Origin: Clostridiales bacterium
GTDB taxonomy: Bacteria; Bacillota; Clostridia; Tissierellales; Dethiosulfatibacteraceae
NCBI GenBank assembly: GCA_003539375.1
Contig: DPPH01000128.1
Location: 1 to 7,560 of the forward strand
DNA: 7,560 nucleotides
Reading direction: 5' to 3'
Part shown: positions 1 through 6,117 of the stretch, in pieces
Layout of the letters: each line of letters starts with the position of its first letter
How positions within the stretch are numbered: the stretch's first letter is position 1
Position numbers and translations under genes: made by a program
Notes under the pieces: generated by a model
What the model was told of the DNA's origin: nothing
Databases searched by the model: none
What the model saw: the letters and a program-made list of their open reading frames with translations, nothing else

Positions 1-86
1 AAGACAATAAACTTACGAGAAATGAGTCGGTTATCTTTTATTATTAGAGTATGTTCATAGACTGAAAAACGGATATCTGTGGTCAT
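1..86 (-). CDS. Start of an unidentified protein, cut by the window edge
   Basis: An open frame begins at the ATG at 86-84 and runs without a stop to base 1, giving 28 visible residues (MTTDIRFSVYEHTL...IIKDNRLISRKFIV). An AGGAG at 96-92 sits five bases before the ATG, which is good support for a real start. The visible piece is a mixed hydrophilic/beta-like N-terminus with no signal peptide or membrane segment. The 'IIKDNRLI' stretch faintly resembles the first strands of some Nudix-type proteins, but that is far too little to assign a family. It lies 98 bases downstream of the small membrane peptide gene on the same strand. No clear terminator separates them, so it could be read through from the Trk operon or have its own promoter. 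Function unknown; the existence of the gene is likely but not certain. Confidence 0.55.
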   Translation of the reverse strand, partial: MTTDIRFSVYEHTLIIKDNRLISRKFIV

Positions 87-146
87 TTTAGCTCCTAAAA
101 ATAGAGTTTTAAAAATAAAGCACCTTAAATTTATAAAGCACATAAT

Positions 147-175
147 ATTCTATCATAAATGGTGAATTTCTAAAA
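147..175 (-). promoter_or_regulatory. Possible weak extended -10 promoter for the left-edge gene
   Basis: On the minus strand TGATAGAAT (155-147) matches the extended -10 form TGnTATAAT with one mismatch in the hexamer. Seventeen bases upstream is TTTTAG (175-170), a poor -35. It would place a transcript start near 140 and a leader of ~54 bases before the ATG at 86. In DNA this AT-rich, chance matches are common, so this is only a candidate. Confidence 0.25.
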
Positions 176-184
176 TAATTTTAG

Positions 185-268
185 TTATTTATAATATATA
201 CTAAAGATAAATACTATAAATATTATTAAAATTAATAATACTAATAATTTAATTGTTTTTCTGCTCAA
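185..268 (-). CDS. 27-residue single-span membrane peptide downstream of TrkH
   Basis: A short frame starts at TTG (268-266) and stops at TAA (187-185). It encodes a peptide with a basic N-terminus (MSRKTIK), about 16 consecutive strongly hydrophobic residues rich in Leu, Ile, Val and Phe, and a short tail ending SIYYK. This is the shape of a one-helix membrane micro-protein with the basic end inside. The decisive evidence is the perfect AGGAGG at 279-274, five bases from the TTG; no other start fits that site. It lies 51 bases after the trkH stop on the same strand and is probably the last gene of the potassium operon. Size and shape recall KdpF, the small accessory subunit of the Kdp potassium pump, but I see no sequence match. 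An accessory or stabilising role for TrkH is inference from position. The main doubt is that AT-rich DNA readily encodes hydrophobic strings by chance. Confidence 0.55.
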   Translation of the reverse strand: MSRKTIKLLVLLILIIFIVFIFSIYYK

Positions 269-273
269 AATAG

Positions 274-279
274 CCTCCT
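274..279 (-). promoter_or_regulatory. Consensus ribosome binding site AGGAGG
   Basis: UAGGAGG on the minus strand (280-274) is a full anti-16S match in the gap after trkH. It precedes no long frame. The only start it serves is the TTG at 268, five bases away, so it is the main reason to call the small membrane peptide. Confidence 0.6.
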
Positions 280-319
280 AGTAAAATCCTTATCAAAATC
301 ATGTGATATCTTTAAATAA

Positions 320-1810
320 TTAATCTTCTTTATAATTAATTTTTACTAATTTAATATCATTGATGATTTTTAATATCGAGTAAAATATTACAAAGAATTC
401 TAATCTACCTAATATCATACCTATTGTTTGGGTCCAGAGTATAACTACAGGAGCATCTGGTGATGTAATACCTATTGACAAACCTACAGTTCCTAAGCTT
501 GATGCAAATTCAAACATGGAATCTTGTAGAGGATATCCATACAATAAAAATATTAACACACCTATAGCATAAATAAATAAATAAAGAGTAATAAAATTGG
601 AAATTTCTATAATATGGTTTTTCTTAAGATAGTACTCTCCTTCAGGTCTGTAGATTGCATTTTCTCTTACAATATTTCTTGGGAGTAAATATTGTCTGAT
701 GTTCCAAATTAAAGATTTAAACATAACGTATACTCTGTATTGTTTAATACCTCCTGCGGTAGACCCAGCTCCACCTCCAATTATCATTAAAATAATAAGT
801 ATGAAAACTGAAAAACCTTCCCAATTGTTATATCCATCAACTATTGAAAATCCTGTCGTAGATAGAGCTGTTATGACTTCAAAAGACCCTACTCTAATAC
901 TTTCACTTAGACTTCCATAAATTTTACTAAGTGATAAAAATGATATTATTGGAGTGATTACAGCAACTAAAAAAAACATAAATTTTATTTCACCAATCTT
1001 GAAAAAGTTTTTAATCTCTCCTTTTAATAACACATAGTGAGCTGTAAAGTTTATCGTACCTAAAAACATTAATACTATGGTTACTAGTTCAATTCCGAGA
1101 TTATTATAATCGCCTATGCTGCCGGGTTTTATAGAAAATCCTCCAGTGGATAGAGCTGCCATCGAATGATTGACAGAATCAAACCAAGGCATTCCAAATA
1201 ATACATATAAAATTACTCCAGCTACAACATACCCTGAATAAATTGTCATAATGAGTTTTGTCGATTTTCTTACGTTTGGCATTAGTTTATCAGATCTTCC
1301 TTCAGCATTATATAATCCTAAACCATGGGGTCCAACAATAGCAGATAACATTATAACAGCCAATCCAGCACCACCGAAAAACTGCATTAAACTTCTCCAA
1401 AAAAGATATATATTTTCAGTTTTCGTTACATCTACAACTGATAAACCCGTAGTAGTCCAACCACTTACTGATTCAAAAATAGCTTGAGTAAAGTTTAGTT
1501 GTCCCGATAGAATAAAAGGTAAAGCTGAAAGTACCACAGCATTAATCCAAGTAAATATAACTATTACTCCTCCCTCTTGTATGGTAAGAGATTGATCTTT
1601 TTTACTTTTATTAAAATTACGAAGTAAAAAACCTAAAATTATAGATACTGCCGAGGGTATTAAAAAATTAAGTATTTGATTTATTTCATTAGTATAAAAA
1701 ACAAGTGTAATTAAAGGAATAAGAAGCATAAATCCTACTCCTAAAGTCATTGTTCCTGTATATCCAATTATTAAACGATATCTTTCCTTAAGCTGGTTAA
1801 GAATAATCAT
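320..1810 (-). CDS. trkH: TrkH-type potassium uptake channel subunit
   Basis: This 496-residue polytopic membrane protein is the ion-conducting subunit of a Trk/Ktr potassium (or K+/H+, Na+-coupled) uptake system. It has the four membrane-pore-membrane repeats of the SKT superfamily, with the selectivity-filter glycines visible in each pore loop: TTTGLS near residues 119-124, STGGFS 221-226, STTGFS 317-322 and GTVGLS 440-445. The conserved intramembrane gate segment GGGAGSTAGGIK..R lies at 345-359, with the Lys and Arg expected of functional TrkH. Length is normal for the family. The ATG is one base after the stop of the upstream trkA, in a TAA-T-ATG junction, with AAAGG about nine bases before it, so translation is probably coupled. 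It should assemble as a dimer on a ring of RCK subunits encoded by the two genes just upstream. The symbol ktrB would also be defensible; length and filters favour trkH. Confidence 0.93.
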   Translation of the reverse strand: MIILNQLKERYRLIIGYTGTMTLGVGFMLLIPLITLVFYTNEINQILNFLIPSAVSIILGFLLRNFNKSKKDQSLTIQEGGVIVIFTWINAVVLSALPFILSGQLNFTQAIFESVSGWTTTGLSVVDVTKTENIYLFWRSLMQFFGGAGLAVIMLSAIVGPHGLGLYNAEGRSDKLMPNVRKSTKLIMTIYSGYVVAGVILYVLFGMPWFDSVNHSMAALSTGGFSIKPGSIGDYNNLGIELVTIVLMFLGTINFTAHYVLLKGEIKNFFKIGEIKFMFFLVAVITPIISFLSLSKIYGSLSESIRVGSFEVITALSTTGFSIVDGYNNWEGFSVFILIILMIIGGGAGSTAGGIKQYRVYVMFKSLIWNIRQYLLPRNIVRENAIYRPEGEYYLKKNHIIEISNFITLYLFIYAIGVLIFLLYGYPLQDSMFEFASSLGTVGLSIGITSPDAPVVILWTQTIGMILGRLEFFVIFYSILKIINDIKLVKINYKED

Positions 1811-1811
1811 A

Positions 1812-2477
1812 TTAATCTACCTTTCCTCTAATCACCTTCAATACTTCAGACTGTATTTCTGGTAAAGAAAGAATTATTAATTTATCATCTTCTAATATTT
1901 TTGTATTACCTCTTGGAATAACCGCAGAACTCCCTCTTATTATGCATCCTACGATTGAATCTTCTGGAAGTTTAATTTCACTTAGAAACTGACCAGTTAC
2001 TGGATTTTCAGAGTTTACTTCTACCTCCATAATTGAAATTTTTCCTTCTTCAATTGGTACGAGATTATTTATATCATCTATAGTAACTCTCTGTTCTATT
2101 AAGGCCGAGATTATATCTGAAGTACTAATAACAGTATCAATCCCTAATTTTTTAAATATTTCAATATTTTCAGGATCATTAACTATTGAGAATGTCTTTT
2201 TCACAAAATACATTCTTTCGGCTATTTGACATATAACTAAATTATCTGGATCTTTAGGTGTTAAAGCTATTATCATATGACAGTAAGCTATACCTGCATC
2301 TTCTAAAATGTATGGCTTTGTACCATCTCCATATACAATGTTAGCATCATGCATTTTATCTAGTTTTTTACAGTATTCGTAATCATCGTTAACTATTGTT
2401 ACATTATATCCTTTTGAAATAAAAGATTTTGTTAAAAAATGTATTTTTTTTCCTCCACCTACAATTATGATGTTCAT
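1812..2477 (-). CDS. trkA: TrkA-type RCK protein with both N and C domains, degenerate nucleotide motif
   Basis: This 221-residue cytoplasmic protein has an RCK_N Rossmann domain (about 1-130) followed by an RCK_C/TrkA_C domain (about 137-219, with the typical 'AVIPRGNTKILEDDKLIIL' stretch). Such proteins form the gating ring under TrkH and couple nucleotide binding to channel opening. The Gly-rich loop reads GGGKKI at 7-12, so the third glycine of GxGxxG is replaced by Ile. The acidic residue normally ending strand 2 (VID-type) is Asn30 (IVNDD). Both changes suggest altered or lost NAD(H) binding. RCK_C domains of KtrA and CpaA are known c-di-AMP receptors, so this one could sense c-di-AMP too (inference). 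The start is one base after the previous stop (TAA-T-ATG) with AGAAGGG upstream. It pairs with the N-domain-only RCK protein encoded directly upstream. Confidence 0.88.
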   Translation of the reverse strand: MNIIIVGGGKKIHFLTKSFISKGYNVTIVNDDYEYCKKLDKMHDANIVYGDGTKPYILEDAGIAYCHMIIALTPKDPDNLVICQIAERMYFVKKTFSIVNDPENIEIFKKLGIDTVISTSDIISALIEQRVTIDDINNLVPIEEGKISIMEVEVNSENPVTGQFLSEIKLPEDSIVGCIIRGSSAVIPRGNTKILEDDKLIILSLPEIQSEVLKVIRGKVD

Positions 2478-2478
2478 A

Positions 2479-2913
2479 TTATTTCCCTTCTTCTTTCAAT
2501 ATAATAGATTTAAATTCAATTGCTGATAGGGTTGTCGGACAAATTGTTTCAACTTCTAACTCTTCGTACACTTTTTCTCTAGATGGTTCAAATAGTCTTG
2601 CTATAACTTTTGGTACTCCATAGATTGTTTTTGCAATTTGTGCTATCATAATATTGGTATTATCATCATTGGTAGTTGCTGCTATAACATCAGCTTTATC
2701 AATCTTTGCTTTTTTTAAGGTTTCGATTTCTATAGCATCTGCTTCAATGGTAAACCCACTGAAATCGTCTGATAGTCTATTAAATGCTTTTTCATCCTTA
2801 TCTATTACGACAACACTCTTCCTTGCTTTAGATAATAAGTTTGCTAAATGAGACCCTAATCTACCGCATCCAACTATTATTATATATTCATCATTATTTT
2901 TATTAATATCCAT
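2479..2913 (-). CDS. RCK_N-only TrkA-like protein (NAD-binding domain alone)
   Basis: This 144-residue cytoplasmic protein is a single RCK_N/TrkA_N Rossmann domain. It carries an intact dinucleotide loop GCGRLG (residues 15-20) and the acidic strand-2 end in VVVIDKD (Asp38), the signature of NAD(H) binding. There is no RCK_C domain, whereas a full single TrkA is about 220 residues. I chose the ATG at 2913. It gives a TAA-A-ATG junction with the upstream receiver-TPR gene, like the next two junctions in the operon, and places GAGG (2929-2926) 12 bases upstream. An ATG at 2925 would add MKSK and overlap the upstream gene, but GAGG would then abut the start codon. Together with the following two-domain TrkA it probably forms a hetero-oligomeric gating ring on TrkH, instead of the tandem-duplicated single TrkA of E. 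coli. Confidence 0.87.
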   Translation of the reverse strand: MDINKNNDEYIIIVGCGRLGSHLANLLSKARKSVVVIDKDEKAFNRLSDDFSGFTIEADAIEIETLKKAKIDKADVIAATTNDDNTNIMIAQIAKTIYGVPKVIARLFEPSREKVYEELEVETICPTTLSAIEFKSIILKEEGK

Positions 2914-2914
2914 T

Positions 2915-3607
2915 TTACTTTTCATCCTCGTCTAGACTTTCTTCATCAAGTTTTATTCCCTTTTCACTATAGTTAAATTGTACAGTTCTTTCTAGATTTA
3001 TATCTGCTGGCTTATATGATGGATCTATTGCTAATGCTATACGGTAATTTTTTTGAGCATTATCTATATCTCTTTCATACTCATATAATACACCCATTAA
3101 ATTATATGGTTCTGGTGATTCTTCATCCATTACTATAGCCTTTTTAAGGTATTCTTTAGCTTTATCATATTGTTGATTTAAAATACATTTTTTAGAAAAT
3201 TCAATAATATCTTTATAATTTTCTAAATCTTCTTCTATTAACTCTTCTCTACTAAAAACATCACTTACAATACTTCTTATTTCATCTGTTGTAAAGGGTT
3301 TACTTAGAAAATCAATAGCATTTAGCTTCATAGCTTCTACAGCTCTCTCGATTGTTCCATAAGCAGTCATCATAATGATATTTACATTGTTTCCTCTTTC
3401 TCTTACTTTTTTTAAGACATCCATACCCGATAAACCTGGCATTTTGATATCTAAGAGAACCAAATCGTAATTGTTTTCTTTTATCTTATTTAAAGCTTCA
3501 TCTCCATTAATAGCTATATCAGTATTATACTTTCTTTCTTTTAAGCAATGCTTTAACATCATTCTGATATTTTTTTCATCGTCTACGATTAATATTTTTT
3601 TACTCAT
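2915..3607 (-). CDS. Response regulator: receiver domain fused to TPR repeats, no DNA-binding domain
   Basis: This 230-residue cytoplasmic protein starts with a complete CheY-like receiver (about 1-120): acidic pocket Asp9/Asp10, phospho-acceptor Asp53 in LLDIKMPG, Thr81 and Lys103. It resembles the receivers of NtrC-type regulators. Instead of an AAA+ or helix-turn-helix output, residues ~134-200 form two TPR units (one around 'QQYDKAKEYLKKAIVMD', one around 'RDIDNAQKNYRIALAIDP'). The tail is acidic and ends DEESLDEDEK. TPRs bind proteins, so phosphorylation probably changes a protein interaction; the partner is unknown. The start has an excellent GAGGAGG five bases upstream. It follows the stand-alone receiver by 15 bases and is presumably phosphorylated by the kinase at the head of the operon. 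Its position directly before the RCK genes suggests a Trk-linked target, by inference. Confidence 0.88.
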   Translation of the reverse strand: MSKKILIVDDEKNIRMMLKHCLKERKYNTDIAINGDEALNKIKENNYDLVLLDIKMPGLSGMDVLKKVRERGNNVNIIMMTAYGTIERAVEAMKLNAIDFLSKPFTTDEIRSIVSDVFSREELIEEDLENYKDIIEFSKKCILNQQYDKAKEYLKKAIVMDEESPEPYNLMGVLYEYERDIDNAQKNYRIALAIDPSYKPADINLERTVQFNYSEKGIKLDEESLDEDEK

Positions 3608-3622
3608 TTTAACCTCCTCGAA

Positions 3623-3982
3623 TTATAAATATTTGTTTAAGATTTCTTGAATCTCACTATGATTAAAAGGTTTAATAACGTAATCTACTCCTCCACAATC
3701 ATAAGCTTTTTTTATATCTTCTTCTTGGCTTTTAGCACTAATAAAAACTATTGGAATTTCTTTAGTTTCATCTTCATCTTTTAGAGCTTCGCAAACTAGA
3801 TAACCATTCATCCCAGGTAAAACAATATCCAGTAATATTAAGTCCGGAATTATTTCTTGAGCAAGTTTTACTGCGTCCACTCCATTTTTAACGACGTGTA
3901 CTTCAAAACCTTTTTTCTTTATGAACATCTCTAAAGAAAGAATTATGTTTTTTTCATCTTCTACTACTAGAATTTTTTTCAT
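3623..3982 (-). CDS. Stand-alone CheY-like receiver (single-domain response regulator)
   Basis: This 119-residue protein is a receiver domain and nothing else. It has acidic pocket Glu8/Asp9, phospho-acceptor Asp52 in LLDIVLPGMNG, Ser82 in the Thr/Ser switch position and Lys104 in VIKPF; all residues needed for phosphotransfer are present. With no output domain it must act as a phosphate carrier or sink, or by direct protein contact, like CheY or Spo0F. AGGAG six bases before the ATG gives a firm start, and the gene follows the kinase stop by 12 bases. Being adjacent to a second receiver and a single kinase, it could be an intermediate in a relay or a competing acceptor. The sequence does not decide which. 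Confidence 0.9.
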   Translation of the reverse strand: MKKILVVEDEKNIILSLEMFIKKKGFEVHVVKNGVDAVKLAQEIIPDLILLDIVLPGMNGYLVCEALKDEDETKEIPIVFISAKSQEEDIKKAYDCGGVDYVIKPFNHSEIQEILNKYL

Positions 3983-3994
3983 GTTTATCTCCTA

Positions 3995-5839
3995 TCAACC
4001 TAAGTTTAAAGTAAAATAAAAAGTACTACCTTCACCTATTTTACTATTTACCCATATTTCTCCACCATGGGCATTAATAATTTCCTTGCTTATGGCTAAT
4101 CCTAATCCTGTTCCTCCTTTATTATCGTTATCTTTGGCTTGAATGAATTTTTCAAATATTTTCTGCTGGTATTCTTCTGAAATTCCTTTACCATTATCAG
4201 CTACAGAAACCAGCATTTTATTTGCTGTTTCTTTAGCATCTATTATAATTTTTCCTTCTTTTTCGTCTGGAAGGTATCTTAAAGCATTTCCAATTAAATT
4301 TGTGAAAACCCAAGATATTTTATTAAAATCTGCCTTTACATTTGATAGATTATCCCTTATTTTTATTTCTAAATCAACATCTTTTTCTTCAAGCTGTCTC
4401 TTGAAAGGTTTTACAGCATTATTTAGTATATCTCTTATATTATTCCTTTCAATATCCATCTTAATTTTTCCTGATTCCATTCTAGATAGATCTAGTAAAT
4501 CGCTTACTAGTTTTTTTAGTCTTTCAGAATCTTCTTCTATAGCTTCTACCAATTCTTTTTGCTCTTCATTTATAGGTCCCGGTACTTCATCTAGCAATAA
4601 ACCAACACCCATTATTATAGATGTTAAAGGAGTTCTAAATTCATGGGATACTGTAGATACAAAGTCTGATTTAATTTGATCAACTTCCTTGAGTTTTGTA
4701 ATATTCTGCATAAGAGTTACAACACCTATGTTTTCTCCTTCTTTAGTTGTTATAGGTCTTATGTTCAATCTATAATGTTCGGTCTTATCTTCAACGCTTA
4801 AAGATATATCTAAGTACTTTTTGTATTCATCAGTAGGTTTTTTATCCTTTGTTTTTTCAATAATTTTAAAAATATCTTCTCTATTTATAACTTCCAAAAA
4901 GTGTTTATTTAATGCTTCTCTTTCTCTTATATTAAAAGCTTTCTCTGCTGCTCTATTTACTAAAAGAAGTTTGTGCTCATCATTAGTTACAATTATTCCA
5001 TCACTTATGCTCTCAACTATAGCATCTGCTTTTTGTTTTTCTTCCATTAATTTCTTGATATTTAATAATTCGTAGGATCTTAGCTTTTGAGTCATAGTGT
5101 TGAACTCTTTAGCAAGTCTTGCTATCTCATCATTTCCAGAAATATCAAGTTGTTGCTTATAATCACCTTCAGCAATTTTTTTAATTTTATCAATAAGATT
5201 TCTGATTGGCTTAACTATTTTTTTTGTTAGATAAATACTTAATACTACTCCAATAATTATAGTAAGCAAAGAAATCAACATAGTTGAAAAAGTAGCACTT
5301 GTAGATATATCATGTGCTCTATCTTTTCTTGTAATCATACCCTGTTGGTTTAATGCTAATAGTTTTCTTGTTTCTTCCTTAGTTTCTTCAAAAAGTGGTA
5401 AAATTTCGTTGTAATAATATTCTTTTGCTGCATTAGAACCTTCACTATTTTGAATTTCAACAAGTACTGAGTATTTATCGACATAATCAATATATAGGGA
5501 GTTTATTCTTTTTAGTATTTCCTCTTCCCCTTCTTCAGTTATGTTATCCTCAGCTCTTGATAAATTTCTAAGAAATTCAACTTCATTCTCTCTAAATGAG
5601 TTTGATGTAGTATCCTTATCCGAAAACATTTGAGCTAATTCAGCACTATCTTGTCTTTCAATTGCAACTGTCATACTTTGTGCTGCTTCTATACTTCTAT
5701 AGTTAGATTGCATTATATTTTCAATAGAATCACTCAATCTGTTAAAATTTATTATAGACCATATACTATTAGCCGATAATAATATAAATATGAGTATTAA
5801 TACACTTAAAATTTTAAATTTAACGCTTCTATTTTTCAT
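3995..5839 (-). CDS. Membrane sensor histidine kinase with HAMP and PAS domains
   Basis: This 614-residue inner-membrane kinase has a first transmembrane helix at about 9-31 and an extracytoplasmic, acidic, mostly helical sensor region at about 32-183 (four-helix-bundle type). A second helix lies at about 184-206, then HAMP at 206-258 and PAS at about 268-378. HisKA has the phospho-acceptor His399 in STVSHEFRTPLTS. The HATPase_c domain has the N box (Asn514/Asn518), G1 DNGKGI (548-553) and G2 GGTGLGLAIS (575-584). All catalytic boxes are intact, so it should autophosphorylate and pass phosphate to the two receivers encoded next. The likely stimulus is potassium, turgor or envelope state, judged only from the linked trk genes; it lacks the KdpD N-terminal domains. 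It is the first gene behind the c-di-AMP riboswitch. GAGATGG just upstream is a moderate ribosome binding site, and the start lies right after the leader terminator. Confidence 0.92.
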   Translation of the reverse strand: MKNRSVKFKILSVLILIFILLSANSIWSIINFNRLSDSIENIMQSNYRSIEAAQSMTVAIERQDSAELAQMFSDKDTTSNSFRENEVEFLRNLSRAEDNITEEGEEEILKRINSLYIDYVDKYSVLVEIQNSEGSNAAKEYYYNEILPLFEETKEETRKLLALNQQGMITRKDRAHDISTSATFSTMLISLLTIIIGVVLSIYLTKKIVKPIRNLIDKIKKIAEGDYKQQLDISGNDEIARLAKEFNTMTQKLRSYELLNIKKLMEEKQKADAIVESISDGIIVTNDEHKLLLVNRAAEKAFNIREREALNKHFLEVINREDIFKIIEKTKDKKPTDEYKKYLDISLSVEDKTEHYRLNIRPITTKEGENIGVVTLMQNITKLKEVDQIKSDFVSTVSHEFRTPLTSIIMGVGLLLDEVPGPINEEQKELVEAIEEDSERLKKLVSDLLDLSRMESGKIKMDIERNNIRDILNNAVKPFKRQLEEKDVDLEIKIRDNLSNVKADFNKISWVFTNLIGNALRYLPDEKEGKIIIDAKETANKMLVSVADNGKGISEEYQQKIFEKFIQAKDNDNKGGTGLGLAISKEIINAHGGEIWVNSKIGEGSTFYFTLNLG

Positions 5840-5859
5840 AAAACCATCTCTTTTCTTTT

Positions 5860-5896
5860 AAAATAACAAAAATGCCAAAGAGAGCCCTTGGCATTT
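5860..5896 (-). terminator. Riboswitch expression platform: intrinsic terminator before the kinase gene
   Basis: On the minus strand AAATGCCAAGG (5896-5886) pairs with CTTTGGCATTT (5880-5870): 11 pairs including one G-U, with a five-base loop GCUCU. It is followed by TTGTTATTTT. It lies between the aptamer and the ATG at 5839, the place expected for conditional termination. A competing antiterminator is visible: 5917-5907 can pair with 5887-5877 (10 of 11 positions, one G-U), which would use up one arm and the loop of this hairpin. Confidence 0.87.
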
Positions 5897-5912
5897 ATTA
5901 ATATCTAGGTTC

Positions 5913-6030
5913 TCTTTCAACGCTTACGAGGTTAGCTGTCGGGCTAGGACTGAAAGACTTATCCTTCTAAACAATTTAGATTCGCCCCAAATAATTGGGT
6001 CCCCCGCTTCTATTAGAATTAAGCGATTAA
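5913..6030 (-). promoter_or_regulatory. c-di-AMP riboswitch aptamer (ydaO/yuaA class)
   Basis: The minus strand carries the hallmark blocks of the ydaO/yuaA aptamer in order. These are the closing-stem strand CGCTTA (6025-6020), GCGGGGGACCC (6007-5997), GGGGCGAATC (5988-5979), a variable arm, then CCCGACAGCTAACC ending at 5930, and the pairing strand CGTAAGCG (5928-5921). The P1 stem CGCTTA/TAAGCG is perfect and may extend outward through T-rich/A-rich flanks into GAAA. This class binds cyclic di-AMP and is normally a genetic OFF switch for potassium uptake, osmolyte and cell-wall genes; here it precedes a kinase-Trk operon, which fits. The terminator that follows gives a transcriptional mechanism. 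The type assignment is firm from the conserved blocks; the exact ends are approximate. Confidence 0.93.
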
Positions 6031-6054
6031 ATATTTATTATTCTGTTGATTCAA

Positions 6055-6083
6055 ATTATAAAACTCTTATCAGCATTTGTCAA
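6055..6083 (-). promoter_or_regulatory. Consensus sigma-A promoter of the riboswitch-Trk operon
   Basis: TTGACA (6083-6078) and TATAAT (6060-6055) are both perfect and are separated by exactly 17 bases. Transcription should start near 6048, giving a ~210-base leader that contains the whole aptamer and terminator. A fully consensus promoter implies strong constitutive initiation, with control left to the riboswitch. Confidence 0.92.
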
Positions 6084-6117
6084 ATAAAAAAACTTTTACT
6101 AATCCTTCGTAGTAAAA
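6084..6117 (-). terminator. Possible weak terminator just upstream of the operon promoter
   Basis: On the minus strand TTTTACTA (6117-6110) pairs with TAGTAAAA (6101-6094) around an eight-base loop, followed by G and seven T residues (6092-6086). The 8-pair stem has one G-C pair, so it is weak, but the T run is good. It ends directly against the -35 box and could insulate the riboswitch promoter from upstream transcription. Confidence 0.35.

Noticed and set aside
170..184. CTAAAATTATTTTAG palindrome just after the micro-gene as operon terminator
   Set aside because: The stem is only six pairs, almost all A-T, and is not followed by a T run on the minus strand.
699..5075. Plus-strand open frames at 699-920, 1251-1487, 2654-2851, 4143-4679 and 4821-5075
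   Set aside because: Each lies entirely antisense to a clearly identified gene (trkH, the RCK genes, the kinase). They lack convincing ribosome binding sites and have low-complexity Ser/Ile/Phe-rich translations typical of the reverse strand of AT-rich genes.
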